DNA of 64,000 bases from Halobacillus aidingensis (GTDB lineage: Bacteria > Bacillota > Bacilli > Bacillales > Halobacillaceae). The position numbers and the translations under genes were made by a program. Where the stretch lies: positions 1-64,000 of the forward strand of contig NZ_FNIZ01000018.1 of NCBI RefSeq assembly GCF_900104185.1, read 5' to 3'. Below the pieces are notes generated by a model. It worked only from the letters and a program-made list of their open reading frames with translations, ran no database searches and had not been told where the DNA came from. Below, one piece after another: positions 45,813-54,748 of this stretch (the first letter of the stretch is position 1; every line of letters starts with the position of its first letter).

Positions 45813-46478
45813 TTATGATACTTCCTTGAAGTTGATGGAAATGATGCGGTCTGTTGTTGGATTATAGATGACCGCCCCTTCGATGCTCATTGTTTCCTGA
45901 GGGGATTCCATAACAAACTTGTAAACTTCCTTTATGTTACCATTCTGCTGGGTTTGGCTTACTTTACTGTAATCCGTAGCATTATAATTCGGGTAGGCCG
46001 ATTGAGCGATCTCTAAAAGGTATTTCCCCCATTTTTCTTCTTCTAATTGAGGGTTCGGTGTGATTTCTACATTGATGACACCAAGATCCACACTTGCCCC
46101 TAATGTTTCAAAGGCTTTTCTGTGAAGGTTGATTTTATTTTCCGGGAAGTTAGGGACTTGATCGACGACCGTGACTAAAACGACCCGTTGATTAGCAAGG
46201 TTTTTCACTTTAATCGTCTGCCCGCATTGGTAAGGTGAATTCTGACCGACAGCAGCCGTCATGTATCGGTTATTCGACCATGGAATTCTACATTTGGTCA
46301 CTTCTCCGCCCTCTGTCCAGGTGGCCTGGCCGCGCACCGGTTGTCTTACACCATAGCCATAGTAGTTTGGGTAAGTTCCATAGGCTTGAGGGTAGGCATA
46401 ACGAGAATAAGGGTGGTAGGGATTTGCCCCGTAGGGATACCCATAACCATAAGGGACATGGTTAAAATTGGAGTACAT
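45813..46478 (-). CDS. Tyr/Pro-rich double-psi beta-barrel protein (DUF3889-like)
   Basis: The first 50 residues are a repetitive Tyr, Pro, Gly, Asn-rich segment (YGYPYGANPYHPYSRYAYP). They are followed by an RlpA/expansin-like barrel with GEVTKCRIPW, AAVGQNSPYQCGQTIKV and VVLVTVVDQVP, including two Cys. The C-terminal 80 residues look like DUF3889, a Bacillaceae family. There is no signal peptide, so it is not simply secreted. A sigma-K-type promoter lies upstream, so a coat or spore-surface role is likely by inference. It does not show the full catalytic Asp set of lytic RlpA, and activity is uncertain. Confidence 0.78.
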   Translation of the reverse strand: MYSNFNHVPYGYGYPYGANPYHPYSRYAYPQAYGTYPNYYGYGVRQPVRGQATWTEGGEVTKCRIPWSNNRYMTAAVGQNSPYQCGQTIKVKNLANQRVVLVTVVDQVPNFPENKINLHRKAFETLGASVDLGVINVEITPNPQLEEEKWGKYLLEIAQSAYPNYNATDYSKVSQTQQNGNIKEVYKFVMESPQETMSIEGAVIYNPTTDRIISINFKEVS

Positions 46479-46512
46479 TCATTTTCCCCCTGTCTTTACT
46501 TTATATCCTCAA

Positions 46513-46540
46513 TAGCCTATGTTATATCTGGCTGGTGTGT
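46513..46540 (-). promoter_or_regulatory. Sigma-K-type promoter of the barrel-protein gene
   Basis: On the minus strand AC (46540-46539), a 17-bp spacer and CATAGGCTA (46521-46513) fit sigma-K. Confidence 0.65.
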
Positions 46541-46593
46541 GAACGTCCAATATGTACTCCGGTTTCCGTGAAAATCCTACATGGAAAATGAGG

Positions 46594-47082
46594 TTAATCT
46601 ACGAGTACCACCCAGTGATCATCTTTTAATGCATCAGGTGGATATTTAAAAATGTTTTTATAGACAGCCTTCAGTTCATCGTACAGTTTTTTTGAATGGA
46701 TGGTTCTTAAGTATTTGTCCGGGTTGTCTTTAAAAGATTGAAGCTTATGTAAATCAAGTCCGATTTTATAGGAGTAGAAGCGTTCAGAAGATCGTAAGAA
46801 AGATTTTTCTGTTGGCTCCGCATCACTGTGGGCAAGCGGATGTTTGCTGTGGACCCTTATTTTTCTTGATGTCTTGTTATCCTCCTCAAGTTCCTCGCCT
46901 ACGTCGTAAAATTTCCTGAAGGGCGCTTCCGAATCACTGTCGATATAACTGGTACGGAAACTGAACTCTACAGCTCCGTGCTCACCAGAGACGACACAAA
47001 AGGCGAGGTATGTACACTTATCTTCGATTCCTCGATTAATCTCTTCCTTGTTACTAAAGCAGTGACAAAAGCTTTTGGTCAT
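46594..47082 (-). CDS. Orphan hypothetical protein, 162 aa
   Basis: The soluble protein begins MTKSFCHCFSNKEEINRG and includes an acidic-basic middle and the end YPPDALKDDHWVVLVD. Two Cys in CHC near the start could bind a metal. I recognise no family. An AGGTGTG ribosome-like site precedes the ATG and TATAAT is at 47121-47116. It stands alone between the barrel-protein gene and phoA. Confidence 0.65.
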   Translation of the reverse strand: MTKSFCHCFSNKEEINRGIEDKCTYLAFCVVSGEHGAVEFSFRTSYIDSDSEAPFRKFYDVGEELEEDNKTSRKIRVHSKHPLAHSDAEPTEKSFLRSSERFYSYKIGLDLHKLQSFKDNPDKYLRTIHSKKLYDELKAVYKNIFKYPPDALKDDHWVVLVD

Positions 47083-47183
47083 GATTTCACACCTTTTTTG
47101 ATTAGATTTTGACCTATTATACCACGCTTAACCTATCATTCGGTGATAATTAAATTCCAAACAATGTACCTGATCCAATTGTC

Positions 47184-47223
47184 TTAATTTGTTAATTTAC
47201 GCTAGATTTACAGTTTTTTAACC
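47184..47223 (+). promoter_or_regulatory. Pho box array upstream of alkaline phosphatase
   Basis: Four TT(A/T)AC-like hexamers occur at 11-bp steps: TAATTT (47185), TTTACG (47196), TTTACA (47207) and TTAACC (47218). This is the spacing of PhoP direct repeats. TAATAT at about 47244 is a possible -10. Induction by phosphate starvation is inferred. Confidence 0.65.
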
Positions 47224-47285
47224 ATTGTTTCATATTCTCCAAGTAATATGCGTATTGCATCGACATATAACGAGGAGGAATAAAG

Positions 47286-48671
47286 TTGTTTAGCAAAAAG
47301 TATATGAAAAAACTATTGCCTGTGGCTCTAACTACATCTTTAATTCTAGGAGGTTCTGCTTTTACTTTTAACGAAGAGGTTCTTGCAAAACCTAAAGAGG
47401 ATAAAGGAAAGGTAGAGAACATTATTTTTCTAATTGGAGATGGTATGGGACCTAACTATACATCCGCTTACCGTTACTTCAAAGATGATCCTTCTACTCC
47501 TTATACGGAAAACACGGCATTCGATGAACATTTAATCGGGATGCAGGAGACCTATTCCTGGGATCCAGAAGAGAGCATCACGGATTCCGCTGCCGCTGCA
47601 ACTTCAATGGCAGCTGGAATTAAAACCTACAACAATGCAATTGCTGTGGACATGCAGAAGAATGAAGTGAAAACCGCTCTCGAGTTGGCGAAGGAAAAAG
47701 GCAAAGCAACAGGCCTTGTAGCGACTTCTCAAGTAAATCATGCTACACCTGCTTCATTCGGTGCTCATGATGAATCCCGCCACAATTATAATGATATCGC
47801 TGATGATTACTTTGATGAAAAAGTAAATGGTGAACACAAGATTGATGTGCTGCTCGGTGGAGGAACTACTTATTTTAAAAGGGAAGATCGTGACCTGACC
47901 AATGATTTCCAGAAAGATGGATACAGCTATGTGGAGTCTCGTGAGGAACTTATGGAAGATTCTAATGATCAAATCGTTGGTTTGTTCGCTCCTAAAGGCA
48001 TGGATAAGATGATTGACCGGTCTTCAGATGCTCCTTCTTTGGAGGAAATGACTTCTTCAGCATTGGACAGGCTGAGCGAGGACAAAGATGGTTTCTTCCT
48101 GATGGTTGAAGGCAGTCAGATCGACTGGGCGGGTCATGATAATGATGTAGTAGCGGCTATGAGCGATATGCAGGACTTTGAAGCTGCTTATGAAGAAGCC
48201 ATTGAGTTTGCGAAGAACAATAAGAATACATTAGTTGTTACGACAGCAGACCACTCTACAGGTGGAATGGCTATGGGGCGGGATGGAGAATATCAGTGGA
48301 ATCCTGAACCTTTGAAAGCTGCGAAACGTACACCTGACTTTATGGCTGCAGAAATCTCAGAAGGAGCTGGAGTCGAAAAAACGTTAGAACAGTACGTGGA
48401 TCTTGACTTGACGGACGATGAAGTCCAATCCGTGAAAGATGCAGCAGAAAATGGATCAGTGACGGAGATTGATAATGCGATTGAGCACATTTTTGATATT
48501 CGCTCCGGTACAGGATGGACAACCGGCGGCCATACGGGGGAAGATGTGATTGTGTACGGTTATGGTCCTCAGTCTCAACAATTCGCAGGACTTCATGATA
48601 ACCACGAAGTTGGACAAAAGGTCATGAACTTGATGGAGAATGGAAAAATGAAAAAGCAGGCACATAAATAA
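47286..48671 (+). CDS. phoA: Alkaline phosphatase, secreted
   Basis: The enzyme releases phosphate from monoesters outside the cell. The start is TTG 47286, seven bases after AGGAGG. A signal peptide (hydrophobic 11-26, then VLAKP) is followed by the catalytic domain. Metal ligands and the nucleophile are visible: Asp51 in IGDGMG, Ser101 in DSAAAATS, SQIDWAGHDND, TADHSTGG and GHTGEDV. The protein is rich in Asp and Glu, consistent with stability in salt. Its 461 residues match Bacillus PhoA/PhoB. It is a single gene behind Pho boxes with its own terminator. Confidence 0.95.
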   Translation: MFSKKYMKKLLPVALTTSLILGGSAFTFNEEVLAKPKEDKGKVENIIFLIGDGMGPNYTSAYRYFKDDPSTPYTENTAFDEHLIGMQETYSWDPEESITDSAAAATSMAAGIKTYNNAIAVDMQKNEVKTALELAKEKGKATGLVATSQVNHATPASFGAHDESRHNYNDIADDYFDEKVNGEHKIDVLLGGGTTYFKREDRDLTNDFQKDGYSYVESREELMEDSNDQIVGLFAPKGMDKMIDRSSDAPSLEEMTSSALDRLSEDKDGFFLMVEGSQIDWAGHDNDVVAAMSDMQDFEAAYEEAIEFAKNNKNTLVVTTADHSTGGMAMGRDGEYQWNPEPLKAAKRTPDFMAAEISEGAGVEKTLEQYVDLDLTDDEVQSVKDAAENGSVTEIDNAIEHIFDIRSGTGWTTGGHTGEDVIVYGYGPQSQQFAGLHDNHEVGQKVMNLMENGKMKKQAHK

Positions 48672-48676
48672 TTGAA

Positions 48677-48708
48677 AAAGCTTCCCTTTCTTAGGGAGGC
48701 TTTTTTGG
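48677..48708 (+). terminator. Terminator of phoA
   Basis: AAGCTTCCCT pairs with AGGGAGGCTT and is followed by a T run. Confidence 0.88.
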
Positions 48709-48726
48709 AAAAAGGAGAGATAAACG

Positions 48727-49383
48727 TTGAAACGTTTGTTGCTATTATTGAGTTTAACCATTTCCATTATTCTCACAGGGTGTTCAAACCATGTGGCTGG
48801 AGAAGGGAATGAGTCGGAGGGACAATCTCCCTTATTTGAAATTCCAGAACAAACGAAGTATAAAAATAATCCCCAAGCTCCCGATGATCAGGATTTAAAG
48901 GAAGTAGGGAACCAGGTAGAAGACATGGATGGGCGGCTAGCTCTTAAAGCTATTAAGAAGATGGAGAAGTATATAGAAGTAGGACCGGTCCAAATGGCGG
49001 TTAAGGACGTCAAAGTGCTCAATTATTCTCCTTCACCTGACTTGGTGGATTATTTCCATGCCTATACTCATAATGAAACAAACTTTAATTATATCAAGTT
49101 CACCGTAGCTATAAAAAATACTGGAGATCAGAAAGTGAATTTAGCGCCTGTGGAAGTCTTGAAGACGAATACCGGGGAGAAGTTGGGGTTCAAGGACGAC
49201 TTTTATTTGGAAAAGCTAAAAGGGGTATATGAACCTGGTGAAACACGTGTCGGACAAATGGGGTTTGTTCTTGAGCATGATTGGAAAGAATTAGAGTCTA
49301 TGCGGATCGAAACCAGTGATGTTTTGGACGAAGAAGGAAACGTGTTGGTAGAAGGGGAGAAACTAAAAGTAGACCTGCAATGA
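48727..49383 (+). CDS. Lipoprotein with DUF4352/DUF5067-like beta domain
   Basis: TTG 48727 follows AAGGAG. The N-terminus has a signal and the lipobox LTGC. The mature part has an acidic linker and an immunoglobulin-like C-terminal domain (NYIKFTVAIKNTGDQKVNLAP, EPGETRVGQMGFVL) that resembles DUF4352 proteins. Function is unknown. It follows phoA but lies after a terminator, so it may or may not be co-expressed. Confidence 0.8.
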   Translation: MKRLLLLLSLTISIILTGCSNHVAGEGNESEGQSPLFEIPEQTKYKNNPQAPDDQDLKEVGNQVEDMDGRLALKAIKKMEKYIEVGPVQMAVKDVKVLNYSPSPDLVDYFHAYTHNETNFNYIKFTVAIKNTGDQKVNLAPVEVLKTNTGEKLGFKDDFYLEKLKGVYEPGETRVGQMGFVLEHDWKELESMRIETSDVLDEEGNVLVEGEKLKVDLQ

Positions 49384-49407
49384 TGATGATGGTGAAAAAT
49401 ATATAGA

Positions 49408-49450
49408 AAGAGCGGTCCCTCAGCCTTTTGGGTTTGGGACCGCTCTTTTT
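49408..49450. terminator. Bidirectional terminator before the SDR gene
   Basis: AAAGAGCGGTCCC pairs with GGGACCGCTCTTT around a loop; it lies between convergent genes. Confidence 0.9.
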
Positions 49451-49465
49451 ATAGAGAACGTGCTT

Positions 49466-50329
49466 TTAACCGTTGACAGGTATGCCGCCGTTGACATGGA
49501 TCATTTGTCCTGTCACGTAGCTGGAATCTTGGCTTGCTAAATAAACATAGGCAGGAGCAAGCTCATACGGCTGCCCTGGACGACCCATCGGGTTGGTGGA
49601 ACCGAACTCCGCTACTTTTTGCTTATCAAAACTTGCAGGAATCAAAGGTGTCCAAATCGGACCAGGCGCGACGCCGTTGACGCGTATACCTTTATCTACC
49701 AAGGACTTGGCGAGAGAACGCGTGAATGTGGTTATGGCTCCTTTGGTTGAAGAGTAGTCAATCAACTGTTCATTTCCCTCATATGCAGTGACTGATGAAG
49801 TGTTAATGATCGTGCTTCCTTTTTGTAAGTGAGGGAGGACGGCCTTAGCCATATATACATAAGAAAAGAAATTCACGCGAAAGGTCTTCTCCAGCTGCTG
49901 ATTCGTGATGGCAGTTAGATCTTTTTGTGGAAACTGCATCGCCGCATTGTTTACGAGAACATCAATCGTTCCAAAGTCAGTTTTGATTCGCCGGACGGTT
50001 TCTTCACAAAACGCTGCACTGCCGATATCTCCATTATAAAGGCGGCATGTGCGACCTTCCGATTCAATCAACTGCTTCGTCTTCTCAGCGTCTTCCTGTT
50101 CGTTGAGGTATAAGACAGCAACGTCCGCGCCTTCCTTGGCGAAGTAAAGGCTGACCGCACGCCCTATACCGCTGTCTCCACCAGTAATCACAGCCACTTT
50201 TCCTTTTAATTTATCGCTTCCTTTATAGTTTGGATCCACGTATTCCGGAAGTGGCTTCATTTCATGTTCAAACCCTGGTTGCCGTTCCTGATGCTGCTTC
50301 GGCTGAATCTCCTTCTTCTGATTGCTCAC
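49466..50329 (-). CDS. SDR-family oxidoreductase (YhxD/YghA-like)
   Basis: The 287-residue protein has the SDR signatures: TGGDSGIGRAV (cofactor binding, about 50-60), NNAAMQ, the Ser in NTSSVTAYEG and YSSTKGAI (Tyr-x3-Lys). The N-terminal extension (QHQERQPGFEHEMKPLPEYV) is typical of the YghA/GsiB-associated stress SDR group. GTG 50329 is six bases from AGGAGG; the longer frame to 50683 runs through the divergent promoter and is rejected. It is divergent from the dehydrogenase gene at 50555. Substrate is unknown. Confidence 0.88.
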   Translation of the reverse strand: MSNQKKEIQPKQHQERQPGFEHEMKPLPEYVDPNYKGSDKLKGKVAVITGGDSGIGRAVSLYFAKEGADVAVLYLNEQEDAEKTKQLIESEGRTCRLYNGDIGSAAFCEETVRRIKTDFGTIDVLVNNAAMQFPQKDLTAITNQQLEKTFRVNFFSYVYMAKAVLPHLQKGSTIINTSSVTAYEGNEQLIDYSSTKGAITTFTRSLAKSLVDKGIRVNGVAPGPIWTPLIPASFDKQKVAEFGSTNPMGRPGQPYELAPAYVYLASQDSSYVTGQMIHVNGGIPVNG

Positions 50330-50349
50330 AAAATCCCTCCTATATGTAA

Positions 50350-50402
50350 AATACTGGATGACCTGGTCACCCAATATTAGGATGCCCAGGTCATCCAGTA
50401 TT
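50350..50402. repeat. 17-bp perfect inverted repeat
   Basis: AATACTGGATGACCTGG (50350-50366) is repeated in inverse orientation at 50386-50402, 19 bp apart. It lies in the leader of the SDR gene and upstream of the divergent dehydrogenase promoter. No T run follows in either direction, so it is not a typical terminator. Confidence 0.65.
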
Positions 50403-50462
50403 ATCCAAATATGAAATAGCTTCTTCCAAAAGGTCATTATGTCAAAATGGGAGGTTTTTGAT

Positions 50463-50506
50463 TTGACACTTCGTCCATTGATGTAGAAATTTTCTGAATT
50501 TATAAT
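50463..50506 (+). promoter_or_regulatory. mmsA promoter with shared catabolic box and CodY-like box
   Basis: The box TTGACACTTCGTCCATTGAT (50463-50482) begins 38 bp before TATAAT (50501-50506). TTGATG at 50478-50483 is the 17-bp-spaced -35. AATTTTCTGAATTTA (50488-50502), in the spacer, matches the CodY consensus at 12 of 15 positions. The first box recurs at 52133 and 62367 with the same distance to the -10. Confidence 0.65.
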
Positions 50507-50554
50507 ATATTTGAAGGGTGTAAAGGAACAGAATCTACGAGTAGAGGTGAAAAA

Positions 50555-52027
50555 ATGGAGACAACTTTCTCGAAGAAGAATCAGGTAACCATTCAGAACT
50601 TCATTGGAGGCGAGTGGGTTTCGTCGGAAAACGGGCAAGTGGAGGACGTACCCAATCCTGCGACAGGAGAGATCATTGCACAAGTTCCCATTTCAACGAA
50701 AGAGGATGTAGATAAAGCGGTCCAATCAGCGAGAGAGGCATTCAAGACGTGGAAAAAGGTGCCGGTACCGAAGCGGGCCAGAGTGATGTTCAAGTATCAC
50801 CAGTTACTAGTGGAAAATCGTGAGGAGCTGGCCAAAGCACTCACACAGGAAAATGGAAAGACTATGAAAGATGCGACAGGTGAAGTGCAGCGGGGTATTG
50901 AATGTGTTGAATTCGCAGCTGGCGCACCAAGTCTTATGATGGGGGATGTTCTTCCAGACATTGCAGAAGGGATAGACTCTGGAATGTACCGCTATCCGGT
51001 GGGCGTCGTTGGGGGGATCACCCCGTTTAACTTCCCGATGATGGTGCCATTATGGATGTTCCCGCTTGCGATCGTATGTGGAAATACATTTGTATTGAAA
51101 CCATCAGAACGCACGCCGATCCTCGCGAAAATGCTCGTTGAACTTATTCATGAAGCGGGTCTTCCGAAAGGCGTCCTCAATGTCGTCAACGGTGCCCATG
51201 ACGTTGTAAACGGATTGCTTGAGCATGAGGAAGTCGACGCCATTTCCTTCGTCGGTTCTCAGCCTGTTGCGGAATATGTGTACAAAACGGCTGCCAACCA
51301 CGGCAAGCGAGTTCAAGCGCTCGCTGGAGCGAAGAACCACTCCATCGTTCTTCCGGATTGTAACTTAGACAAGTCGGTCGAAGGAATCATCAATGCTGCT
51401 TTCGGAAGCGCGGGAGAGCGCTGCATGGCTTGTTCTGTTGTTGTAGCCGTCGGCGATGTGGGTGATGCCCTTGTCGCCAAATTAAAAGAAGCGGCTGATC
51501 AATTAAATGTAGGAAATGGGTTAGACGAGGAAACAAACCTCGGGCCATTGATCCGTGACTCCCACCGTGAGCGTGTTCTCAGCTATATTGAAGCTGGAGA
51601 ACAGGATAATGCGAAGCTTGTCCGTGATGGGAGAGTAGAGCTTCGTGAAAATGAGTCTGGTTATTTCCTTGGTGCGACAATCTTTGACTACGTCAGCGAT
51701 GAGATGAAGATTTGGAAAGATGAGATCTTTGCCCCGGTTCTTAGTATCGTTCGTGCTGATACGCTCGATGAGGCGATCGAAACGGCCAATAAATCTGAAT
51801 TCGCCAATGGCGCTGTCATCTACACGTCAAGCGGGAAAGCCGTTCAACAGTTCAGAGAAGAGATGGATGCCGGAATGCTGGGTGTCAACGTCAACGTTCC
51901 AGCACCAATGGCGTTCTTCCCGTTCTCTGGAAATAAAAAGTCCTTCTATGGCGATCTCCATGCTAATGGTAAAGATGGACTCAACTTCTATACGAAGCGT
52001 AAAATGCTGACACAACGCTGGTACTGA
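50555..52027 (+). CDS. mmsA: Methylmalonate/malonate-semialdehyde dehydrogenase (CoA-acylating)
   Basis: The 490-residue aldehyde dehydrogenase converts malonate semialdehyde plus CoA and NAD to acetyl-CoA and CO2. The same family converts methylmalonate semialdehyde to propionyl-CoA. It shows the MmsA-type features: [15 protein letters not shown], the catalytic Cys290 in GERCMACS, and [11 protein letters not shown] near the end. In this place it would finish beta-alanine (uracil) or beta-aminoisobutyrate (thymine) breakdown. B. subtilis IolA is a close family member. Its promoter carries the box shared with the amidase and aminotransferase promoters. Confidence 0.9.
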   Translation: METTFSKKNQVTIQNFIGGEWVSSENGQVEDVPNPATGEIIAQVPISTKEDVDKAVQSAREAFKTWKKVPVPKRARVMFKYHQLLVENREELAKALTQENGKTMKDATGEVQRGIECVEFAAGAPSLMMGDVLPDIAEGIDSGMYRYPVGVVGGITPFNFPMMVPLWMFPLAIVCGNTFVLKPSERTPILAKMLVELIHEAGLPKGVLNVVNGAHDVVNGLLEHEEVDAISFVGSQPVAEYVYKTAANHGKRVQALAGAKNHSIVLPDCNLDKSVEGIINAAFGSAGERCMACSVVVAVGDVGDALVAKLKEAADQLNVGNGLDEETNLGPLIRDSHRERVLSYIEAGEQDNAKLVRDGRVELRENESGYFLGATIFDYVSDEMKIWKDEIFAPVLSIVRADTLDEAIETANKSEFANGAVIYTSSGKAVQQFREEMDAGMLGVNVNVPAPMAFFPFSGNKKSFYGDLHANGKDGLNFYTKRKMLTQRWY

Positions 52028-52132
52028 CTTTTTATAGGTGCGCGGGATTCTGAAAATTCCGTGCACTTCCCACTATAGCATCCACAAATTTCCTGCCGAT
52101 CTTACAAAAAATCTAAACGCAGAATGCAACAT

Positions 52133-52176
52133 TTGACATTATGTATAATGGAATTTTTCATTTTATGATGTAAAGT
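52133..52176 (+). promoter_or_regulatory. Promoter of the ureidopropionase gene with shared catabolic box
   Basis: TTGACATTATGTATAATGGA (52133-52152) begins 38 bp before a -10 candidate TAAAGT (52171-52176). The rest of the 290-bp gap (52028-52317) contains only AT-rich leader and no gene that I can see. Confidence 0.6.
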
Positions 52177-52317
52177 AAAATTAGTTATTTAAAAATTTAG
52201 TAAATAAAGAAAATTCAATTAAAAGAGGTAAGCCTTGATTTAAGAAATCACAATCTTGGGGGATTTGGTTTCAAGGTGACTGGACAACAAAAAAGGATTA
52301 CATAAGGAGGAATTATA

Positions 52318-53208
52318 GTGTCTGATAAAGTCCAAATTGGTTTAATCCAAGCTTCGCATGATGTGGATGGGAGTGAGCCTGTAGAGGTTCATAAACAGCA
52401 CTCCATTGAAAAACATATCAAACTAGTAAAAGAAGCAGCGGAAAAAGGGGCGCAGATCATTTGCCTTCAAGAAATTTTCTATGGCCCCTACTTTTGTTCA
52501 GAACAAAATCCGAAGTGGTACGACTCAGCGGAAGAAATTCCAAATGGTCCTACAACGATACGTTTCCAAGAACTCGCGAAAGAGCTGGGCGTGGTGATTG
52601 TTCTTCCTATCTATGAAAAAGAGGGGATTTCAACGTATTACAACACAGCGGCCGTCATCGATGCAGATGGCTCTTATCTAGGAAAATACCGCAAACACCA
52701 CATTCCACAAGTCGCTGTCGGCGACAAGGGGCACGGGTTCTGGGAAAAGTATTACTTCAAGCCAGGAAACCTCGGATACCCGGTGTTCGATACGGCCTTT
52801 GCGAAAGTCGGCGTCTACATCTGTTATGACCGCCATTTCCCTGAGGGTGCTAGATTACTAGGGTTAAACGGGGCAGAGGTGGTCTTCAACCCATCAGCCA
52901 CTGTAGCTGGGCTTTCTGAGTACCTATGGAAACTTGAGCAGCCTGCTCATGCGGTAGCCAATGGGTATTACCTTGGCGCTATTAACCGTGTCGGTTATGA
53001 AGGACCGTGGAACATGGGTGAATTTTATGGACAGTCCTATCTTGTCGACCCACGCGGAAACTTTGTTGAAACTGCCAGCCGCGACCAAGACGAAGTCCTC
53101 GTTGCAGAAATGGACAAGAAGTTTATCCGTGAAGTACGTGACACATGGCAGTTCTATCGCGACCGCCGTCCGGAAACTTACGAGAACATGGTTGAGCTTC
53201 TCCCTTAA
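52318..53208 (+). CDS. Beta-ureidopropionase (N-carbamoyl-beta-alanine amidohydrolase, nitrilase fold)
   Basis: The protein releases CO2, ammonia and beta-alanine from N-carbamoyl-beta-alanine. The nitrilase triad is visible: Glu52 in LQEIFYG, Lys126 in YRKHHIP and Cys169 in YICYDRHFPE. The length of 296 residues fits. An N-carbamoyl-D-amino-acid or putrescine amidase is an alternative, but the neighbouring dihydropyrimidinase and PreTA genes favour ureidopropionase. GTG 52318 is spaced eight bases from AGGAGG. Two hairpins follow the gene. Confidence 0.88.
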   Translation: MSDKVQIGLIQASHDVDGSEPVEVHKQHSIEKHIKLVKEAAEKGAQIICLQEIFYGPYFCSEQNPKWYDSAEEIPNGPTTIRFQELAKELGVVIVLPIYEKEGISTYYNTAAVIDADGSYLGKYRKHHIPQVAVGDKGHGFWEKYYFKPGNLGYPVFDTAFAKVGVYICYDRHFPEGARLLGLNGAEVVFNPSATVAGLSEYLWKLEQPAHAVANGYYLGAINRVGYEGPWNMGEFYGQSYLVDPRGNFVETASRDQDEVLVAEMDKKFIREVRDTWQFYRDRRPETYENMVELLP

Positions 53209-53233
53209 AACCTATCCATCAGACACAAAGTAG

Positions 53234-53291
53234 AAGTTCTGCATAGAGCAAAAGAAAATGAACCATTTTCTCTATGTGGAACTTTTTTATT
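53234..53291 (+). terminator. Strong hairpin after the ureidopropionase gene
   Basis: AGTTCTGCATAG pairs with CTATGTGGAACT; an inner AGAAAATG/CATTTTCT stem caps it; TTTTTTATT follows. Confidence 0.85.
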
Positions 53292-53320
53292 AAGAGGCCT
53301 AACTAAAAGCCTCTCTTTTA
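53292..53320 (+). terminator. Second hairpin before preT
   Basis: AGAGGC pairs with GCCTCT around ten bases and is followed by CTTTTATT. It directly precedes the preT ribosome site. Confidence 0.6.
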
Positions 53321-53338
53321 TTAAAGGAGGGAAACACC

Positions 53339-54748
53339 TTGACCCAGTTAAAGAGCAAAGGGATTTCATTGGAAAATTTGAAGGTGAACTTCGAGGAAGT
53401 CCATGACGGGCTGAATGCTCAGGAAGCGATGGAAGAATCGAACCGCTGTTTATATTGTTACGATGCTCCTTGTATCCAGGCTTGTCCCACAGGTATCGAT
53501 ATCCCGAAATTCATTAAGAAGATCGCATCCGGGAACTTGAAAGGATCGGCAACGACCATCATGTCGTCCAACCCTGTCGGAGCGACTTGCGCCCGTGTTT
53601 GTCCGACGGAAGAGTTGTGCGAAGGAGCCTGTGTTTTGAACCATTCCACTGAACCGATCTTGATTGGAGATTTACAACGATTCGCAACAGACTGGGCAAT
53701 TAAAAACGAACAATTATTGTTCAAGCCTGGCAAGAAAAACGGTAAAAAAGTTGCGGTTGTCGGCGGCGGACCTGCCGGGTTATCGGCAGCCAGGGAACTC
53801 GCCAGGTTCGGTTATGATGTAACGATTTTTGAAGCCGAAGCGGAAGCGGGTGGACTTGATACCTACGGGATTGTTTCTTTCCGTCTTCCACAGGATATTT
53901 CCCGCTGGGAAGTCGACCAAGTCGAAAAGCTGGATGTTGAAATCCGCACCAACACAAGGGTAGGCACAGATGTTTCTTTTGATGAGTTGACCAATGATTA
54001 TGATTCGATTGTGTTGACGATCGGAATGGGGAATGTTCCGATGCTCGGCATTGATGGAGAGGATCTGGATGGTGTGCATGACGCCATTGATTTTGTGAAA
54101 AGTACGAAGTCTGGACCGATCACCGACGAACTTCTTGGGAAAAATGTCGTCGTTGTCGGCGCCGGTAACACAGCCATTGATGCTGCGACTTGTGCCGCTC
54201 GAAAAGGTGCTGGTGATGTGAAGATCGTTTACCGCCGGACGAGGAATGAAATGACCGCGTATGAGTTCGAATATGACTTTGCAAAGCAGGATGATGTCGA
54301 ATTCAACTGGCTCACACAACCTGTTGAAATCATTGGTGATGAAAACGGGAAAGTCACACACTTAAAATGCGTGAAGATGGCCCTCGGTGAACCGGATGCG
54401 GATGGCCGCCGCAGACCGTCTCCTGTTGAAAACTCTGAATTTGTCATGGAAGTGGATGCTGTCATTAAAGCGATTGGTCAAAGCCGTTATACCGATCTTA
54501 TTGAAGGGTTTGGGCTGGATCATGAAGGTGGCGTTGTCACTGTCGATCCAGAAACATTGCAAACATCGAATCCGAAAGTTTTTTCAGCGGGTGATGTCAT
54601 CTTTGCCAAAGGGCAGGGAGAAGCGATGGTTGTAACAGCCGCCCAACAAGGAAAAGAAGCAGCGATGGCGATCCACAAACAACTGGCACCTGAGCCGACG
54701 AGCGCCTACAAATCTTTCAACAAGGAGGAACATACATGGCTGACTTAA
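53339..54748 (+). CDS. preT: NAD(P)-dependent dihydropyrimidine dehydrogenase, subunit PreT
   Basis: PreT supplies electrons from NAD(P)H to PreA, which reduces uracil and thymine. The 469-residue protein has the N-terminal Fe-S domain (RCLYCYDAPCIQACPTGIDI, GATCARVCPTEELCEGACVL), the FAD loop VVGGGPAGLSAAREL, the NAD loop VVGAGNTAIDAATCA and a C-terminal FAD segment FSAGDVIFAKGQGE. TTG 53339 is eight bases from AAAGGAGGG. The stop overlaps preA by 13 bp, so the subunits are coupled in translation. Confidence 0.92.
   Translation: MTQLKSKGISLENLKVNFEEVHDGLNAQEAMEESNRCLYCYDAPCIQACPTGIDIPKFIKKIASGNLKGSATTIMSSNPVGATCARVCPTEELCEGACVLNHSTEPILIGDLQRFATDWAIKNEQLLFKPGKKNGKKVAVVGGGPAGLSAARELARFGYDVTIFEAEAEAGGLDTYGIVSFRLPQDISRWEVDQVEKLDVEIRTNTRVGTDVSFDELTNDYDSIVLTIGMGNVPMLGIDGEDLDGVHDAIDFVKSTKSGPITDELLGKNVVVVGAGNTAIDAATCAARKGAGDVKIVYRRTRNEMTAYEFEYDFAKQDDVEFNWLTQPVEIIGDENGKVTHLKCVKMALGEPDADGRRRPSPVENSEFVMEVDAVIKAIGQSRYTDLIEGFGLDHEGGVVTVDPETLQTSNPKVFSAGDVIFAKGQGEAMVVTAAQQGKEAAMAIHKQLAPEPTSAYKSFNKEEHTWLT

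Noticed and set aside
50330-50683. N-terminal extension of the SDR frame
   Set aside because: It crosses the perfect inverted repeat and the divergent mmsA promoter and has no homology to the family; the GTG at 50329 has a proper ribosome site.
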